Position numbers and translations under genes: made by a program | Source of the DNA: Acidimicrobiaceae bacterium | GTDB lineage: Bacteria > Actinomycetota > Acidimicrobiia > Acidimicrobiales > RAAP-2 | Direction of reading: 5' to 3' | Assembly: GCA_027306755.1 (NCBI GenBank) | Contig: DAHUZE010000085.1 | Location: forward strand, 1-50,871 | Length of the DNA: 50,871 bases | The notes under the pieces: model-generated | The model's input: only the letters and a program-made list of their open reading frames with translations | Database searches by the model: none | What the model was told of the DNA's origin: nothing | In this document: positions 40,139 through 48,355 of the stretch, one piece after another | Layout of the letters: every line of letters begins with the position of its first letter | Position numbering within the stretch: the first letter of the stretch is position 1

Positions 40139-40968
40139 CCGGGCTCTCCATCCTGGCCGTCGATGACGAGGCCCCGGCCTTGGACGAGCTGTCGTACCTG
40201 CTCGACCGGTCCCGGCAGGTTGCACGGGTGTCGGTGGCTCGCAGCGCCACCGAAGGGCTGCGCAAGCTGCAAAGCGAGCAGTTCGACGCCGTGCTGCTCG
40301 ACGTCCGGATGCCGGGGCTGGACGGGATGGAGCTGGCCCATGTGCTCAACCGGTTCATCACTCCCCCGGCCATCGTCTTCGTGACCGCCCACGAGGACCA
40401 CGCCCTGGAGGCGTTCGAGGTGGGCGCCGCGGGTTACCTGCTCAAGCCGGTGGACGCCCAGCGCCTGGAGCAGGTGCTGCACCGGGTGGACCGGTTGGCA
40501 CCATCGGCGTCGCGTCCCGGCGACCACCCCCAGGACCCGCTCGACCCGCACGGCCCTGATCGCCTGGATCGCCACGAGCGCGCCGATCGCCCCGATCGCC
40601 CCGGGGAGGTCATCCCCGTGGACACCGGAACCCGGACGATCTTCGTCCACCGGGCCGACGTCCTGTGGGTGGAGTCCTCCGGCGATTACGTGCGTCTCCA
40701 CCTGCGCGCCGGGTCCAGCTACCTGCTGCGCACCCCGATGTCGGTGCTCGAGGAGGCGTGGTCCGACGCGTTCGTCCGGGTCCACCGGAGCTACCTGGTG
40801 TCACTTCCCGACATCACCGAGCTGGGCACCGACGGGGCGCACAGCTCGGTGCGGCTCGGCAGCCAGGAGCTCCCGGTCAGCCGACGCCACGTCCATGAGC
40901 TCCGGGAGCGCCTCGTCGGCCCTGGCCGGCGACCGGCGCCGAGCGATCCGGGCGGTGCTCAGGAGTAG
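40135..40968 (+). CDS. LytTR-family response regulator
   Basis: 277 residues. The receiver domain is SILAVDDEAPALDELSYLL with phosphoacceptor D56 (VLLDVRMPGLDGMEL) and the Lys of YLLKPVDAQRLEQV. A Pro/Asp/Arg/His-rich linker of about 40 residues joins a LytTR DNA-binding domain: TIFVHRADVLWVESSGDYVRLHL, FVRVHRSYLVSL and LPVSRRHVHELRERL. LytTR domains bind paired direct repeats, which are found at 38821-38854. GTG 40135 overlaps the kinase stop (GTGA). Its 3' end overlaps the convergent DMF-amidase-like gene by 10 bases. Most likely target: satP-acs (inference from site and position). Confidence 0.92.
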   Translation: MTGLSILAVDDEAPALDELSYLLDRSRQVARVSVARSATEGLRKLQSEQFDAVLLDVRMPGLDGMELAHVLNRFITPPAIVFVTAHEDHALEAFEVGAAGYLLKPVDAQRLEQVLHRVDRLAPSASRPGDHPQDPLDPHGPDRLDRHERADRPDRPGEVIPVDTGTRTIFVHRADVLWVESSGDYVRLHLRAGSSYLLRTPMSVLEEAWSDAFVRVHRSYLVSLPDITELGTDGAHSSVRLGSQELPVSRRHVHELRERLVGPGRRPAPSDPGGAQE

Positions 40969-42644
40969 TACTGCTGCCAGTTGGTCACCGAAGGCTGCGT
41001 GGCACCGGCGGGTCCCGAGCCGAACAGCTTGAGCAGGTTGCCGGTCAGTTCGCTGAGCTTGGTGGCCGGGCAGGCGGCTGTGCCCGGTGTGCAGCCCATC
41101 TCGGGGATCCAGGCATTGCTGCCGCTGGAGAACACGCCGCCCTTGGACGATGTGAGCGTGTAGTAGGTGGTGTCGGCGTAGTGGCCGGACCCAGTGCCGG
41201 GCGTGGCCGGGGAGTGGGCCAGGATCTGGACGTCGGGCGGGTTGGCGGCTGTCGGAACGTAGCCGTTCATGTCGGAGCCGATGACGTTGGGCAGCTGTGT
41301 GCCCTGCTTGAGGCCCGTCCCGGCGTAGAGCCAGGAAGACGGATCGGTGACCACCAAGGGCGCGTGGATTGTGTACCCGAGGTAGCTGCTTCCCACCAGC
41401 TGCGACGGCTGCCAGTTGGCCGGGGGCGTGGACCACTGGTTCTGGCTGACCTGTGCCGGGTCGGTGGCCAGGAGGGGGTCGGCTGTGGCTGTGCGGTAGT
41501 TGACCATCTCGCGGTTCGGACCCAGCGGGGAGGGCTGGAGCCGGACCTTGCGCAGCACCGGGCTCGCTCCGAAGAACGCCAGGTTCACACCGTGGTTCAG
41601 GGCGTTGATGGCGGCGTTGCGCATTGTCAGCGACCACTGCTCGTCGTGTCCAAGGCTGAGGAAGGCCTTGTGGTGCAGGAGCGAGGACGGGTTGGTACCG
41701 GTCGTGATGTCGGTCCCGTAGGTGACGTCCAGCCCGTGCTGCTCCATGTAGCGCACGAGCGGGTACTCCTCGCCGAGGAAGTCGGCCGCGCCGCCGCCGT
41801 ACGTGGCGGCGTAGGGGCGGTCGAAGCTCACGATCCGCGACCGCTGCGCATAGGTGGGCGATGTCCCCGGTGGAGCGCCGCCGTAGAGGTCGTAGCCGCC
41901 ATAGCGGTTCCACGCCTGCCAGGTCAGCACGTCGTTCTGCACCAGGTAGGTGGCGTGGCTCGACGGGTCGATGATGGTGATCGGCACGTAGCTCTGCTGG
42001 CCTCCGCTGCCGTCCAGCTTCAGCAGGTAGTCGCCCTGCACCCAGGCCTTGGTGACGGTGAAGCTCAGCGACGGGGTCCACGAGCACTCCACCATGTAGA
42101 CGGTCGATGTGGCCGGGCACGCCGCCTGGACCGATCCCGTCTGGGTGCTCGACGCCCAAACCTGCCGGGCGCCGGTGCCCTGGTAATAGCCCATGCGATA
42201 GGCGACGACCCGGTACGTGGGCGCGGCCGTGGACACGTAGAGGGTGACCTTCTGCCCCTGCTGCGCCTGGACCCTGTCCGTGTACCCTGTGATGCCGCCC
42301 GCGGTGCCCGATATGTGCCAGGCCGTGGTCCCGGGCTTCTGGTTCTCCTTGATCACCCACCGGGCTTCCACACCGACCGGGCCCTTGAACGTGGCCGGCG
42401 GCGCGTGCCCGTGACCAGCCTTGCCGCGGCCCGCTCCCGTCCCCCCCGCGGTCCCTCCTCGGGTGCTGGGCGACGTGGACCGCGAGTCGGTTGTCCCTGA
42501 GCCGGTCGGACGCGTCACGACATAGGTCACGGCACCGGCGAAAAGGACCAGGACCAGGGCGATCCCCACGAACGCCTGGCGGCGCCGGCTCCTGCGACGC
42601 CGGTGGGCTCGGCGCTGCTGGCGCTCTCCGGGCGGGGGGGACAC
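40959..42644 (-). CDS. Membrane-anchored/secreted N,N-dimethylformamidase beta subunit-like protein
   Basis: 561 residues. A very basic N-terminus (RRAHRRRRSRRRQ) precedes one hydrophobic helix (AFVGIALVLVLFAGAVTYVV), then a Gly/Ser/Thr linker. The bulk matches the large-subunit fold of N,N-dimethylformamidase-like proteins: RVVAYRMGYYQGTGARQVW, an Ig-like strand set, VLTWQAWNRYGGYDLYGG, SLGHDEQWSLTMRNAAINALNHGVNLAFFGAS. Homologues in actinobacteria are mostly uncharacterised and need not act on DMF. GTG 42644 has only a weak ribosome site. It is isolated on the minus strand; the gap 42645-42834 holds nothing recognised. Confidence 0.75.
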   Translation of the reverse strand: MSPPPGERQQRRAHRRRRSRRRQAFVGIALVLVLFAGAVTYVVTRPTGSGTTDSRSTSPSTRGGTAGGTGAGRGKAGHGHAPPATFKGPVGVEARWVIKENQKPGTTAWHISGTAGGITGYTDRVQAQQGQKVTLYVSTAAPTYRVVAYRMGYYQGTGARQVWASSTQTGSVQAACPATSTVYMVECSWTPSLSFTVTKAWVQGDYLLKLDGSGGQQSYVPITIIDPSSHATYLVQNDVLTWQAWNRYGGYDLYGGAPPGTSPTYAQRSRIVSFDRPYAATYGGGAADFLGEEYPLVRYMEQHGLDVTYGTDITTGTNPSSLLHHKAFLSLGHDEQWSLTMRNAAINALNHGVNLAFFGASPVLRKVRLQPSPLGPNREMVNYRTATADPLLATDPAQVSQNQWSTPPANWQPSQLVGSSYLGYTIHAPLVVTDPSSWLYAGTGLKQGTQLPNVIGSDMNGYVPTAANPPDVQILAHSPATPGTGSGHYADTTYYTLTSSKGGVFSSGSNAWIPEMGCTPGTAACPATKLSELTGNLLKLFGSGPAGATQPSVTNWQQYYS

Positions 42645-42834
42645 TTCCCGGGGATGGTACCGGGACCATGGAGCCGGGCAACGTCATCACCGCGGGTCGA
42701 GGACCTTCACCGGGCCGCGCTCGGCTCCGAGCCTGCCCACCTGCCCACTTGTCCACCTTTTCATCTGTCCATACGGACGGTCCCCGTTCGTCGTGTTGCC
42801 GGGAGCGTCGGAACCGCGAGAAAGGACGAGCCGC

Positions 42835-42939
42835 ATGAGCAAGAAGCGCCGGTGGGACGGCTACCGGCAGATCAGCCACCGCGTGCAGACCGGACGGGAT
42901 CACGCGATGATCCGATTGGTCTACGGAAAGCGAGCATGA
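42835..42939 (+). CDS. Possible small basic protein (34 aa) ahead of the DGPF gene
   Basis: An ATG at 42835, preceded by AAAGGACG, opens a 34-codon frame beginning MSKKRRWDGYRQISHRV and ending VYGKRA. It is strongly basic (Lys/Arg/His) with aromatic residues and no TM segment. It stops one base before the DGPF gene's ATG (TGAGATG), an arrangement typical of translational coupling. It may be a real small protein or a leader peptide for the DGPF-sigma operon. No family is recognised. Confidence 0.45.
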   Translation: MSKKRRWDGYRQISHRVQTGRDHAMIRLVYGKRA

Positions 42940-42940
42940 G

Positions 42941-43663
42941 ATGAGGTACCTGCTGACCATCGTGGCTGACGGCATGCCCGAACCTGAGAAGCTCGCCGTC
43001 TTGCAGCGCGAGTGCCCGCGCTGGGTCCACGAGATGGACGGCCGAGGGGTGCGGCTCCTCGGGCGTGAGCTCGACCCGCCTGAGGCGACCACCACGGTGC
43101 GCGTCCGCCACGGTGAGACCCTCGTTACCGACGGACCTTTCGCCGAGACGAAGGAGTTCATGGCCGGCCTCGACATCATCGAGTGCGCCAACCTGGACGA
43201 TGCGATCGAGGTGGCGGCATCACATCCCGTGTCCTGGTACACAGCGATCGAGGTGCGGCCCTTCGCGGGCGACCTGCATCTGGGGGAAGCGGCCGCGGCC
43301 TTTGCCAGGGGGGACGCTTGCGGCGAACCCTTCCTGCTCGTCACGTGGATGGGCGGCACGCCAGCCACGCCCGTCCACGACCAGGCCGTGGCGGACGAGG
43401 GCGACGGGTGGCGCCGGGACCTCGACCGGCGCGGGCTGCATGTGCTGGGCGACGCGCTCGGACGGCCGGACACGGCTACTACGGTCCGCGTCCGCGATGG
43501 CAGCACTCTCCTCGCTGACGGGCCGTTCGTCCAAGGGGAGGACTTCATTGCCAGCATCGACGTCGTGCGGTGCCAGGACCGTCAGGAAGCCGTGGAGCTG
43601 GCCGCCTCGCACCCGGTCGCCCGGCACCACGCGATCGAGGTGCGCCCGTTCTGCAACGAGTGA
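42941..43663 (+). CDS. Double YCII/DGPF-domain protein
   Basis: 240 residues made of two tandem YCII-like (PF03795) ferredoxin-fold domains. The first starts MRYLLTIVADGMPEPEKLAVLQ with DGPF at 64-67, the second starts EPFLLVTWMGG with DGPF at 193-196. Each ends with a matching VAASHP...AIEVRPF block. Single-domain DGPF proteins are the usual genomic partners of ECF42 sigma factors; a covalent tandem is less usual. The role is unknown, possibly sensing or an enzyme controlled by the sigma factor. Its stop overlaps the sigma factor start (GTGA), so they are co-expressed. Confidence 0.88.
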   Translation: MRYLLTIVADGMPEPEKLAVLQRECPRWVHEMDGRGVRLLGRELDPPEATTTVRVRHGETLVTDGPFAETKEFMAGLDIIECANLDDAIEVAASHPVSWYTAIEVRPFAGDLHLGEAAAAFARGDACGEPFLLVTWMGGTPATPVHDQAVADEGDGWRRDLDRRGLHVLGDALGRPDTATTVRVRDGSTLLADGPFVQGEDFIASIDVVRCQDRQEAVELAASHPVARHHAIEVRPFCNE

Positions 43664-44952
43664 CGGTCAAGCCCGACGTCCGCCAGGCGGTTGATGCCGC
43701 CTTCCGCAACGAGTGGGGACGCGTGGTCGCCACCTTGATCCACCGGACCGGGGACTGGGACCTGGCCGAGGAGTGCGCACAAGAGGCGTTCGCCGAGGCG
43801 CTGCGCCGCTGGCCGTCCGACGGTGTGCCGCATCGGCCCGGCGCGTGGCTGACGACGGTTGCCCGGAACCGGGCCATCGACCGGCTCCGGCGCAGCGAGC
43901 GAGGTTTGCAACTGCACGAGCAGATCGGTCGGGAGGCGATGCTGGACGACATCACCGGAGGATCCACCCCCGTCGCACGGGCCAGGGAGATCGAAGACGA
44001 CCGGCTCCGGCTCCTGTTCACCTGCTGCCACCCGGCGCTCTCCCTCGAGTGCCGGGTGGCGCTCACCCTGCGCAGCGTGGCCGGGCTCTCGACGGCCGAG
44101 ATCGCCCGGGCCTTCTTGGTTCCCGAGGCCACGATGGCCAAGCGGCTGACGCGGTCCAAGGCCAAGATCACGGCGGCGGGGATCCCCTTCCGGGTCCCGC
44201 CGGCTCACGTGCTGCCCGAGCGAATCGACGGTGTGCTGGCCGTGCTCTACCTCACCTTCAACGAGGGGTACTCGGCCACTTCGGGTGCCGAGCTCATCCG
44301 GACGCGCCTCTGCGACGAGGCGATCCGTCTCGCACGCGCCCTCCACGAGCTCATGGCGGACGAGCCCGAGGTCACGGGCGCCTTGGCGCTGATGCTCCTG
44401 CACCATTCCCGCCGGCATGCACGTGTGGGGCCCGACGGCGAGCTGGTCACCCTCGAGGAGCAGGACCGCGACAGATGGGACTGCGCGGAGATCGAGGAAG
44501 GTCAGGGCCTTGTGGAGGAGGCGCTGCACGAGTCACGTGTCGGCCCGTACCAGCTTCAGGCGGCGATCGCCGCCTGCCATGCAGGCGCGGCTGCGATCCA
44601 CGACACGGACTGGGCTGAGATCGCCGGCCTCTACGCCCTGTTGGAGGACCAGTGCCCGTCACCGGTGGTCCGGCTCAACCGCGCCGTGGCGGTGGCCATG
44701 GGGGGCGATATCGATGCCGGCCTGGCGATGGTGGAAGCGCTCACCTCGGATCCCCGGCTGGAGCGGTACTACCTGCTGGAGGCAACCAGGGCGGATCTGT
44801 TGCGCCGGAGCGGAGCGCTCGGCCGTGCCCAGGCGGCCTACGCCCGAGCGATCCCGCTGGCGCCCACCGATGTGGAGCGCCGGTTCCTGGAGCGGCGGCT
44901 GGCGGAGGTGCGGGCAACCGGAGCGGATGAATCCGGGCCCCGGCCATCCTGA
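43660..44952 (+). CDS. ECF42-type RNA polymerase sigma factor with C-terminal TPR-like domain
   Basis: 430 residues. The sigma-2 region is VDAAFRNEWGRVVATLIHRTGDWDLAEECAQEAFAEAL to PGAWLTTVARNRAIDRLRR, and sigma-4 is CRVALTLRSVAGLSTAEIARAFLVPEATMAKRLTRSKAKI. A long C-terminal region of about 240 residues (DUF6596 and TPR-like helices: DGVLAVLYLTFNEGYSA, VRLNRAVAVAMGGDIDAGLAMVEAL) marks the ECF42 group, which lacks a conventional anti-sigma factor. It directs RNA polymerase to target promoters, probably including its own operon. GTG 43660 overlaps the DGPF stop. No ECF42 promoter was confidently located. Confidence 0.9.
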   Translation: MTVKPDVRQAVDAAFRNEWGRVVATLIHRTGDWDLAEECAQEAFAEALRRWPSDGVPHRPGAWLTTVARNRAIDRLRRSERGLQLHEQIGREAMLDDITGGSTPVARAREIEDDRLRLLFTCCHPALSLECRVALTLRSVAGLSTAEIARAFLVPEATMAKRLTRSKAKITAAGIPFRVPPAHVLPERIDGVLAVLYLTFNEGYSATSGAELIRTRLCDEAIRLARALHELMADEPEVTGALALMLLHHSRRHARVGPDGELVTLEEQDRDRWDCAEIEEGQGLVEEALHESRVGPYQLQAAIAACHAGAAAIHDTDWAEIAGLYALLEDQCPSPVVRLNRAVAVAMGGDIDAGLAMVEALTSDPRLERYYLLEATRADLLRRSGALGRAQAAYARAIPLAPTDVERRFLERRLAEVRATGADESGPRPS

Positions 44953-45114
44953 TCCCGCGGACTCGGCCGGCCCATGCGGACTGCCCCGCTGAGCGCCGCG
45001 GTTCGCCCACGCGCCGCACGCCCAGGGGCACCCGTATGTTTCCCGCTCAGAATCACTGCACTGTGACCGTGCGTTGCAAGCCCGTGAGCTGGACTTCTTC
45101 GCTGCACTGCTGCG

Positions 45115-45189
45115 TCGGGCTGCCGGGATTTGAACCCGGGACCTCTTGACCCCCAGTCAAGCGCGCTAACCAAGCTGCGCCACAGCCCG
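45115..45189 (-). tRNA. tRNA-Pro (anticodon GGG)
   Basis: On the minus strand a full cloverleaf reads: acceptor arms CGGGCTG/CAGCCCG with discriminator A, D-arm GCGC...GCGC containing AGCTTGGTTA, anticodon stem CTTGA/TCAAG around loop CTGGGGG (anticodon GGG, reading CCC), and T-arm CCGGG/CCCGG with loop TTCAAAT. It is 75 nt and CCA is not encoded. It stands alone between the sigma factor and VOC genes; the flanking 44953-45114 shows nothing recognised. Confidence 0.95.
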
Positions 45190-45197
45190 TAGGAACT

Positions 45198-45237
45198 CCA
45201 TCGTCTGGAACTGGTCTTTGTCCTACTTCGACGATGG
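45198..45237. repeat. Inverted repeat upstream of tRNA-Pro
   Basis: CCATCGTC (45198-45205) and GACGATGG (45230-45237) are perfect 8-bp arms 24 bases apart, in the region just upstream of the tRNA start. A -10-like TACACT lies slightly further upstream on the minus strand (45241-45246). The rest of 45190-45449 shows nothing clear. Confidence 0.35.
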
Positions 45238-45449
45238 CCGAGTGTACCCGCCGCCGGACCTCCGGTTGCTTGGTGTCGCGCTGCTTGGCCCGCGGCTCCG
45301 CAAGAGCAGTGGGTACGCCGGGGTCTCGGGGCAGAACGTCTGGAAGCGCGGGGTGCGGATCCGCTCGGTCGACACCGCCCCGGCGATGGCGCAAACTGGC
45401 GGGAGCGTTTGCGGCGCACGGCCGCTGGCGCGGGCAGGAAGGGGCGGTC

Positions 45450-46232
45450 ATGACCACTCGAACGCACGCGCCGGAAGGTGCGCCCTGCTGGGCGGATCTG
45501 TGGACCTCCGACGTGGAGGGCAGCCGGCACTTCTACGGCGAGCTCCTGGGCTGGGAACCCCAGGAGCCGAGCCCGGAGTTCGGCGGCTACTTCATGTTCC
45601 ATCGCCTCGGGGCGCCCGTGGCCGGTGGCATGGGGCCCATGGGCGATATGGCGGCCAACGACACCTGGAAGGTCTACTTCGCCACCCCGGACATCCAGCG
45701 GAGTGCCCATCTGGTGGAGCAACTGGGGGGCTCGGCATTCGGCCCGGCGACGCCGGTAGCCGACCTGGGGATCCAGGCGGTGCTGGCCGACCCGGCCGGG
45801 GCGCCCTTCGGCCTCTGGCAGCCCGGCTCGTTCCAGGGCTTCCCCGTCATCGCCGAGCCGGGCGCCCCCAGCTGGTTCGAGCTGCGCTCCCCTGCGTTCG
45901 ATGCCATCCAGTCGTTCTACGAGCAGGTGCTGTCGCTCGAGGTACGCCCGATGGCCGAGCCGGCGGGGTTCCGGTACGCCACGCTCCGGCAGGCCGGAAC
46001 GGAGGAAGACCTGGCAGGTTTGATGGATGGCTCGATGGACCCGGGTGGGACGCCTGGGTGGTCGATCTACTTCGACGTGGACGACGTGGACGACGCGGCC
46101 GGCCGCGTCGCCGCGCTTGGCGGAGCGGTCGCCTCCGAGCCCCAGTCCAGCCCGTACGGGCGGATGGCCACCGTGCGCGACCCTGCCGGTGCGGAGTTCC
46201 GCCTGCGCGGGCCCGTCCCGACGTCCAGCTGA
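45450..46232 (+). CDS. Tandem VOC-family (glyoxalase/bleomycin-resistance-like) protein
   Basis: 260 residues with two VOC domains. The first starts GAPCWADLWTSDVEGSRHFYGELLGW and ends DPAGAPFGLWQPG. The second starts GAPSWFELRSPAFDAIQSFYEQVL and ends RDPAGAEFRLRGP. The C-F-Y spacing and 'WxDLxTxDxxxxxxFYxxLLGW' are typical of the actinobacterial CFP30B-like group, often annotated as glyoxalase or hydroxylase without evidence. ATG 45450 has AGGAAGG at 45436-45442. The substrate is unknown. Confidence 0.87.
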   Translation: MTTRTHAPEGAPCWADLWTSDVEGSRHFYGELLGWEPQEPSPEFGGYFMFHRLGAPVAGGMGPMGDMAANDTWKVYFATPDIQRSAHLVEQLGGSAFGPATPVADLGIQAVLADPAGAPFGLWQPGSFQGFPVIAEPGAPSWFELRSPAFDAIQSFYEQVLSLEVRPMAEPAGFRYATLRQAGTEEDLAGLMDGSMDPGGTPGWSIYFDVDDVDDAAGRVAALGGAVASEPQSSPYGRMATVRDPAGAEFRLRGPVPTSS

Positions 46233-46305
46233 TGGCGGTCGCGCTCGGTGCGATGGCGCCGGGGTGCCAAACGACAGGCGCGGTCGGTCAGTGGAGCCTG
46301 GGTCG

Positions 46306-46340
46306 GGAAGGAGGGAGCCGGCGTGAAGAGGCTGGGCTAG
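46306..46340 (+). other. Orphan strong ribosome site with a 5-codon ORF
   Basis: GGAAGGAGGGA (46306-46316) is followed at good spacing by GTG 46323 and only four more codons (V-K-R-L-G) before TAG, which overlaps the last codons of the convergent kelch gene. It looks like the leftover start of a lost gene or a leader peptide. The rest of the 104-base gap 46233-46336 is otherwise empty. Confidence 0.4.
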
Positions 46341-48004
46341 AGGACGAGCACCGGCATGGGCTGGGACGGGATCCCGTTGGCCACCACCACCACTGTGCTC
46401 CAGCCGCGTGGCGTTGTCCGGGGCAGCGAGAAATCGGTTGACGAGCTGGCGCCGGGGGCGATGGAGACGGAGGACCAGTTGCTGGTGCGGGCGTAGGTGA
46501 CGACCCCGCTGCTTCTGTTGGTGATGCGCACGATCGGGAAGTTGGTGTTGGACTGCGAGTCGTCGCCGTAGGCGGCGCCCTGGGACAGCCCGGCGAGCTG
46601 GGTCCCGGAGAGCTGGGCTGTCGTGCCCGGGATCAGCACCTTGCGGACCGAGGTGATCCTCGGCGCCCATGTCGGCTTGGGCGTCCCGCCCCCGTTGTAG
46701 AGGAGCATCTGGCTGCCGTCGTTGAACAGCACCTGACCGGTCGGAAGCGCAAGCATCCGCGTGAAGTACGTGGAGTCCGCGCTCGCACCCGGAACGGTGG
46801 GCACCGACGTCAGGGAGTTGGTGGTCGGGTTGTACTCGTAGAAGAGCAGTGTCGTGTAGTACACGCACGGGCTCACGTCGAAGAGCACGTTGCCGTCGGG
46901 CAGGATCGACCCCGGCGCGTCGGCGGCGTCGTACTGGACGCCGTTGACGGGCGGGACGGACGGCCCGGCAGTCCAACGCTGGGCGGCGTAGTCGTACACC
47001 GCGGTCGGGGTCGGCTTTGTCGAGGCCGTGCACGTTTTGGAGGATGTCGGTGTTGTGGGAGATGTGCCCGCCCCCACCACGAAGGTGTTGCCTCCGGGCA
47101 TCACGACCTGGGGACCGATCTCCTTGGCGGTCGGGTTGGGCAGTGTGGTGGGGGTGTTCCCGGCCAGGGACCAGTTCGAGGTGCCCGGTGTGAAGGTCTC
47201 GGTGGCGGGCGGCGCCCAGGCGTCCACGGACAGCAGCTTCCCGCTCGGCAGGAGGCTCCAGCCCTCCTCGTCGTTGGGGTCGTGCTTCCCTTTGCCCGGA
47301 AGCACCGTCCAGCCCATCGTCTTGGGGTTCAGCAGCGCGTCCTGGGTGCTGAACGTCGGGTTCGTCAGGCAGTTCTGGCATGCCTGGGCCATCATGAACG
47401 TCCCGTTGGCGAGGACGTTGCTCTGGGCGTCCCCGATGTTGTTCCAGCCCGCCGGTGGCGCGACGGACTTCCAGGTGTTTGTGACCGGGTTGTAGATGGC
47501 GCCCTTGTTCGTCCATGCCGGCGTGGAGCCAAGGTACTCGCCGCCCTCCACGATCATCTGCCCGCTGGGCAGGATGGCCGAGGCGGCATAGAGCGGGTCG
47601 TACCCCGCCGGCATGGAGGCGACCTTGGTCCAGGTGCCGGCTTGGTAGCTGCCCTGGGCGTTGGGCGTGAGCTCGTACCATGTGCCCGAGCCGTTGCCTG
47701 TGGACGAGTAGGCCTGGACCATCACGGCGCCGTTGCTCTCGAGCAGCATGGTCCCGGGGGCGAACGACGGCTGGTTGGCGAGCGGGGTCCAGGGGCTGGA
47801 CGGCGACGGGAGCAGGGCGAGCGGCGAGATGCTCGGGGCCACCCGCCGCAGCGGGGGCTCGAGGATGGGGTGCACGGGAACCTGCGACGTGCTCGGCCCC
47901 CCCGCTGCACCGGCAACGGGATTGCCGGCCGTCACCGCGGCGAGCACGACGGCCGCCGCCGCCACCCCCACGCCCGCGAACCTCCGTCGCATCCCACGAA
48001 CCAT
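46337..48004 (-). CDS. Secreted kelch/galactose-oxidase-like beta-propeller protein
   Basis: 555 residues. A signal peptide (GMRRRFAGVGVAAAAVVLAAVTAGNPVAGA) precedes kelch-type blades: LLESNGAVMVQAYS, SAILPSGQMIVEGGEY, IYNPVTNTWKSV, SLLPSGKLLSVDAW, VMPGGNTFVVGAG. The C-terminal domain, starting near APRITSVRKVLIPG and with LAGLSQGAAYGDDSQSNTNFPIVRITN, is the Ig-like domain found after galactose-oxidase-like propellers. Whether the copper radical site is present cannot be confirmed, so enzyme activity is unproven. ATG 48004 has GGAGGGGG upstream. It is isolated, convergent with the VOC gene. Confidence 0.78.
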   Translation of the reverse strand: MVRGMRRRFAGVGVAAAAVVLAAVTAGNPVAGAAGGPSTSQVPVHPILEPPLRRVAPSISPLALLPSPSSPWTPLANQPSFAPGTMLLESNGAVMVQAYSSTGNGSGTWYELTPNAQGSYQAGTWTKVASMPAGYDPLYAASAILPSGQMIVEGGEYLGSTPAWTNKGAIYNPVTNTWKSVAPPAGWNNIGDAQSNVLANGTFMMAQACQNCLTNPTFSTQDALLNPKTMGWTVLPGKGKHDPNDEEGWSLLPSGKLLSVDAWAPPATETFTPGTSNWSLAGNTPTTLPNPTAKEIGPQVVMPGGNTFVVGAGTSPTTPTSSKTCTASTKPTPTAVYDYAAQRWTAGPSVPPVNGVQYDAADAPGSILPDGNVLFDVSPCVYYTTLLFYEYNPTTNSLTSVPTVPGASADSTYFTRMLALPTGQVLFNDGSQMLLYNGGGTPKPTWAPRITSVRKVLIPGTTAQLSGTQLAGLSQGAAYGDDSQSNTNFPIVRITNRSSGVVTYARTSNWSSVSIAPGASSSTDFSLPRTTPRGWSTVVVVANGIPSQPMPVLVL

Positions 48005-48230
48005 CGGTCCCCCTCCGCTCCAGCTCGCCTGGGCATCCGGGCCCGCCGCCCCCACGTCAGGTGCGGCCGTGGCCCGGCGCTCGTTTTCCTTGGCCAGGCG
48101 AAGTGTATCGGTGCCCGTGCGGCTGGGAAATGGACTCTGCCGGGTGTGCCTCCCGCCGCTACGAGAACTGCTGCGCCCGCCGTCGCGGTGACCGCCCCGG
48201 CCGAAATCACCGCGGGTTGCTGAAATGCGT

Positions 48231-48258
48231 TTGCAGCCAAATGTTTCGAGCACATAAG
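48231..48258 (+). promoter_or_regulatory. Candidate promoter of the GGDEF-EAL gene; note on gap 48005-48355
   Basis: TTGCAG (48231-48236), a 16-base spacer and CATAAG (48253-48258) lie in a locally AT-richer stretch about 98 bases before the GGDEF-EAL start. The 351-base divergent gap shows no convincing gene; a minus-strand TACACT (48102-48107) is a weak candidate -10 for the kelch gene. Confidence 0.45.
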
Positions 48259-48355
48259 GTGTATCCAGAACGGGAAAACGGTTGTGGCCAGGCTTGGGGA
48301 AGCGGGCCACACGACCCCCGTTCTCGCATCGGGCGACCGGTGCAGGGGAGAGAGG

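Noticed and set aside
40959..40968. Convergent 10-bp gene overlap as a regulatory feature
   Set aside because: Short tail-to-tail overlaps are common in compact GC-rich genomes and nothing further marks this one.
42783..42792. AlgR-like half-site (CCCGTTCGTC) upstream of the DGPF operon
   Set aside because: Only one copy; no partner repeat 21 bases away, and the operon has its own sigma factor.
45115..45189. tRNA-Pro as a phage/ICE attachment site
   Set aside because: No integrase, no duplicated tRNA 3' end and no phage genes in the flanking sequence.
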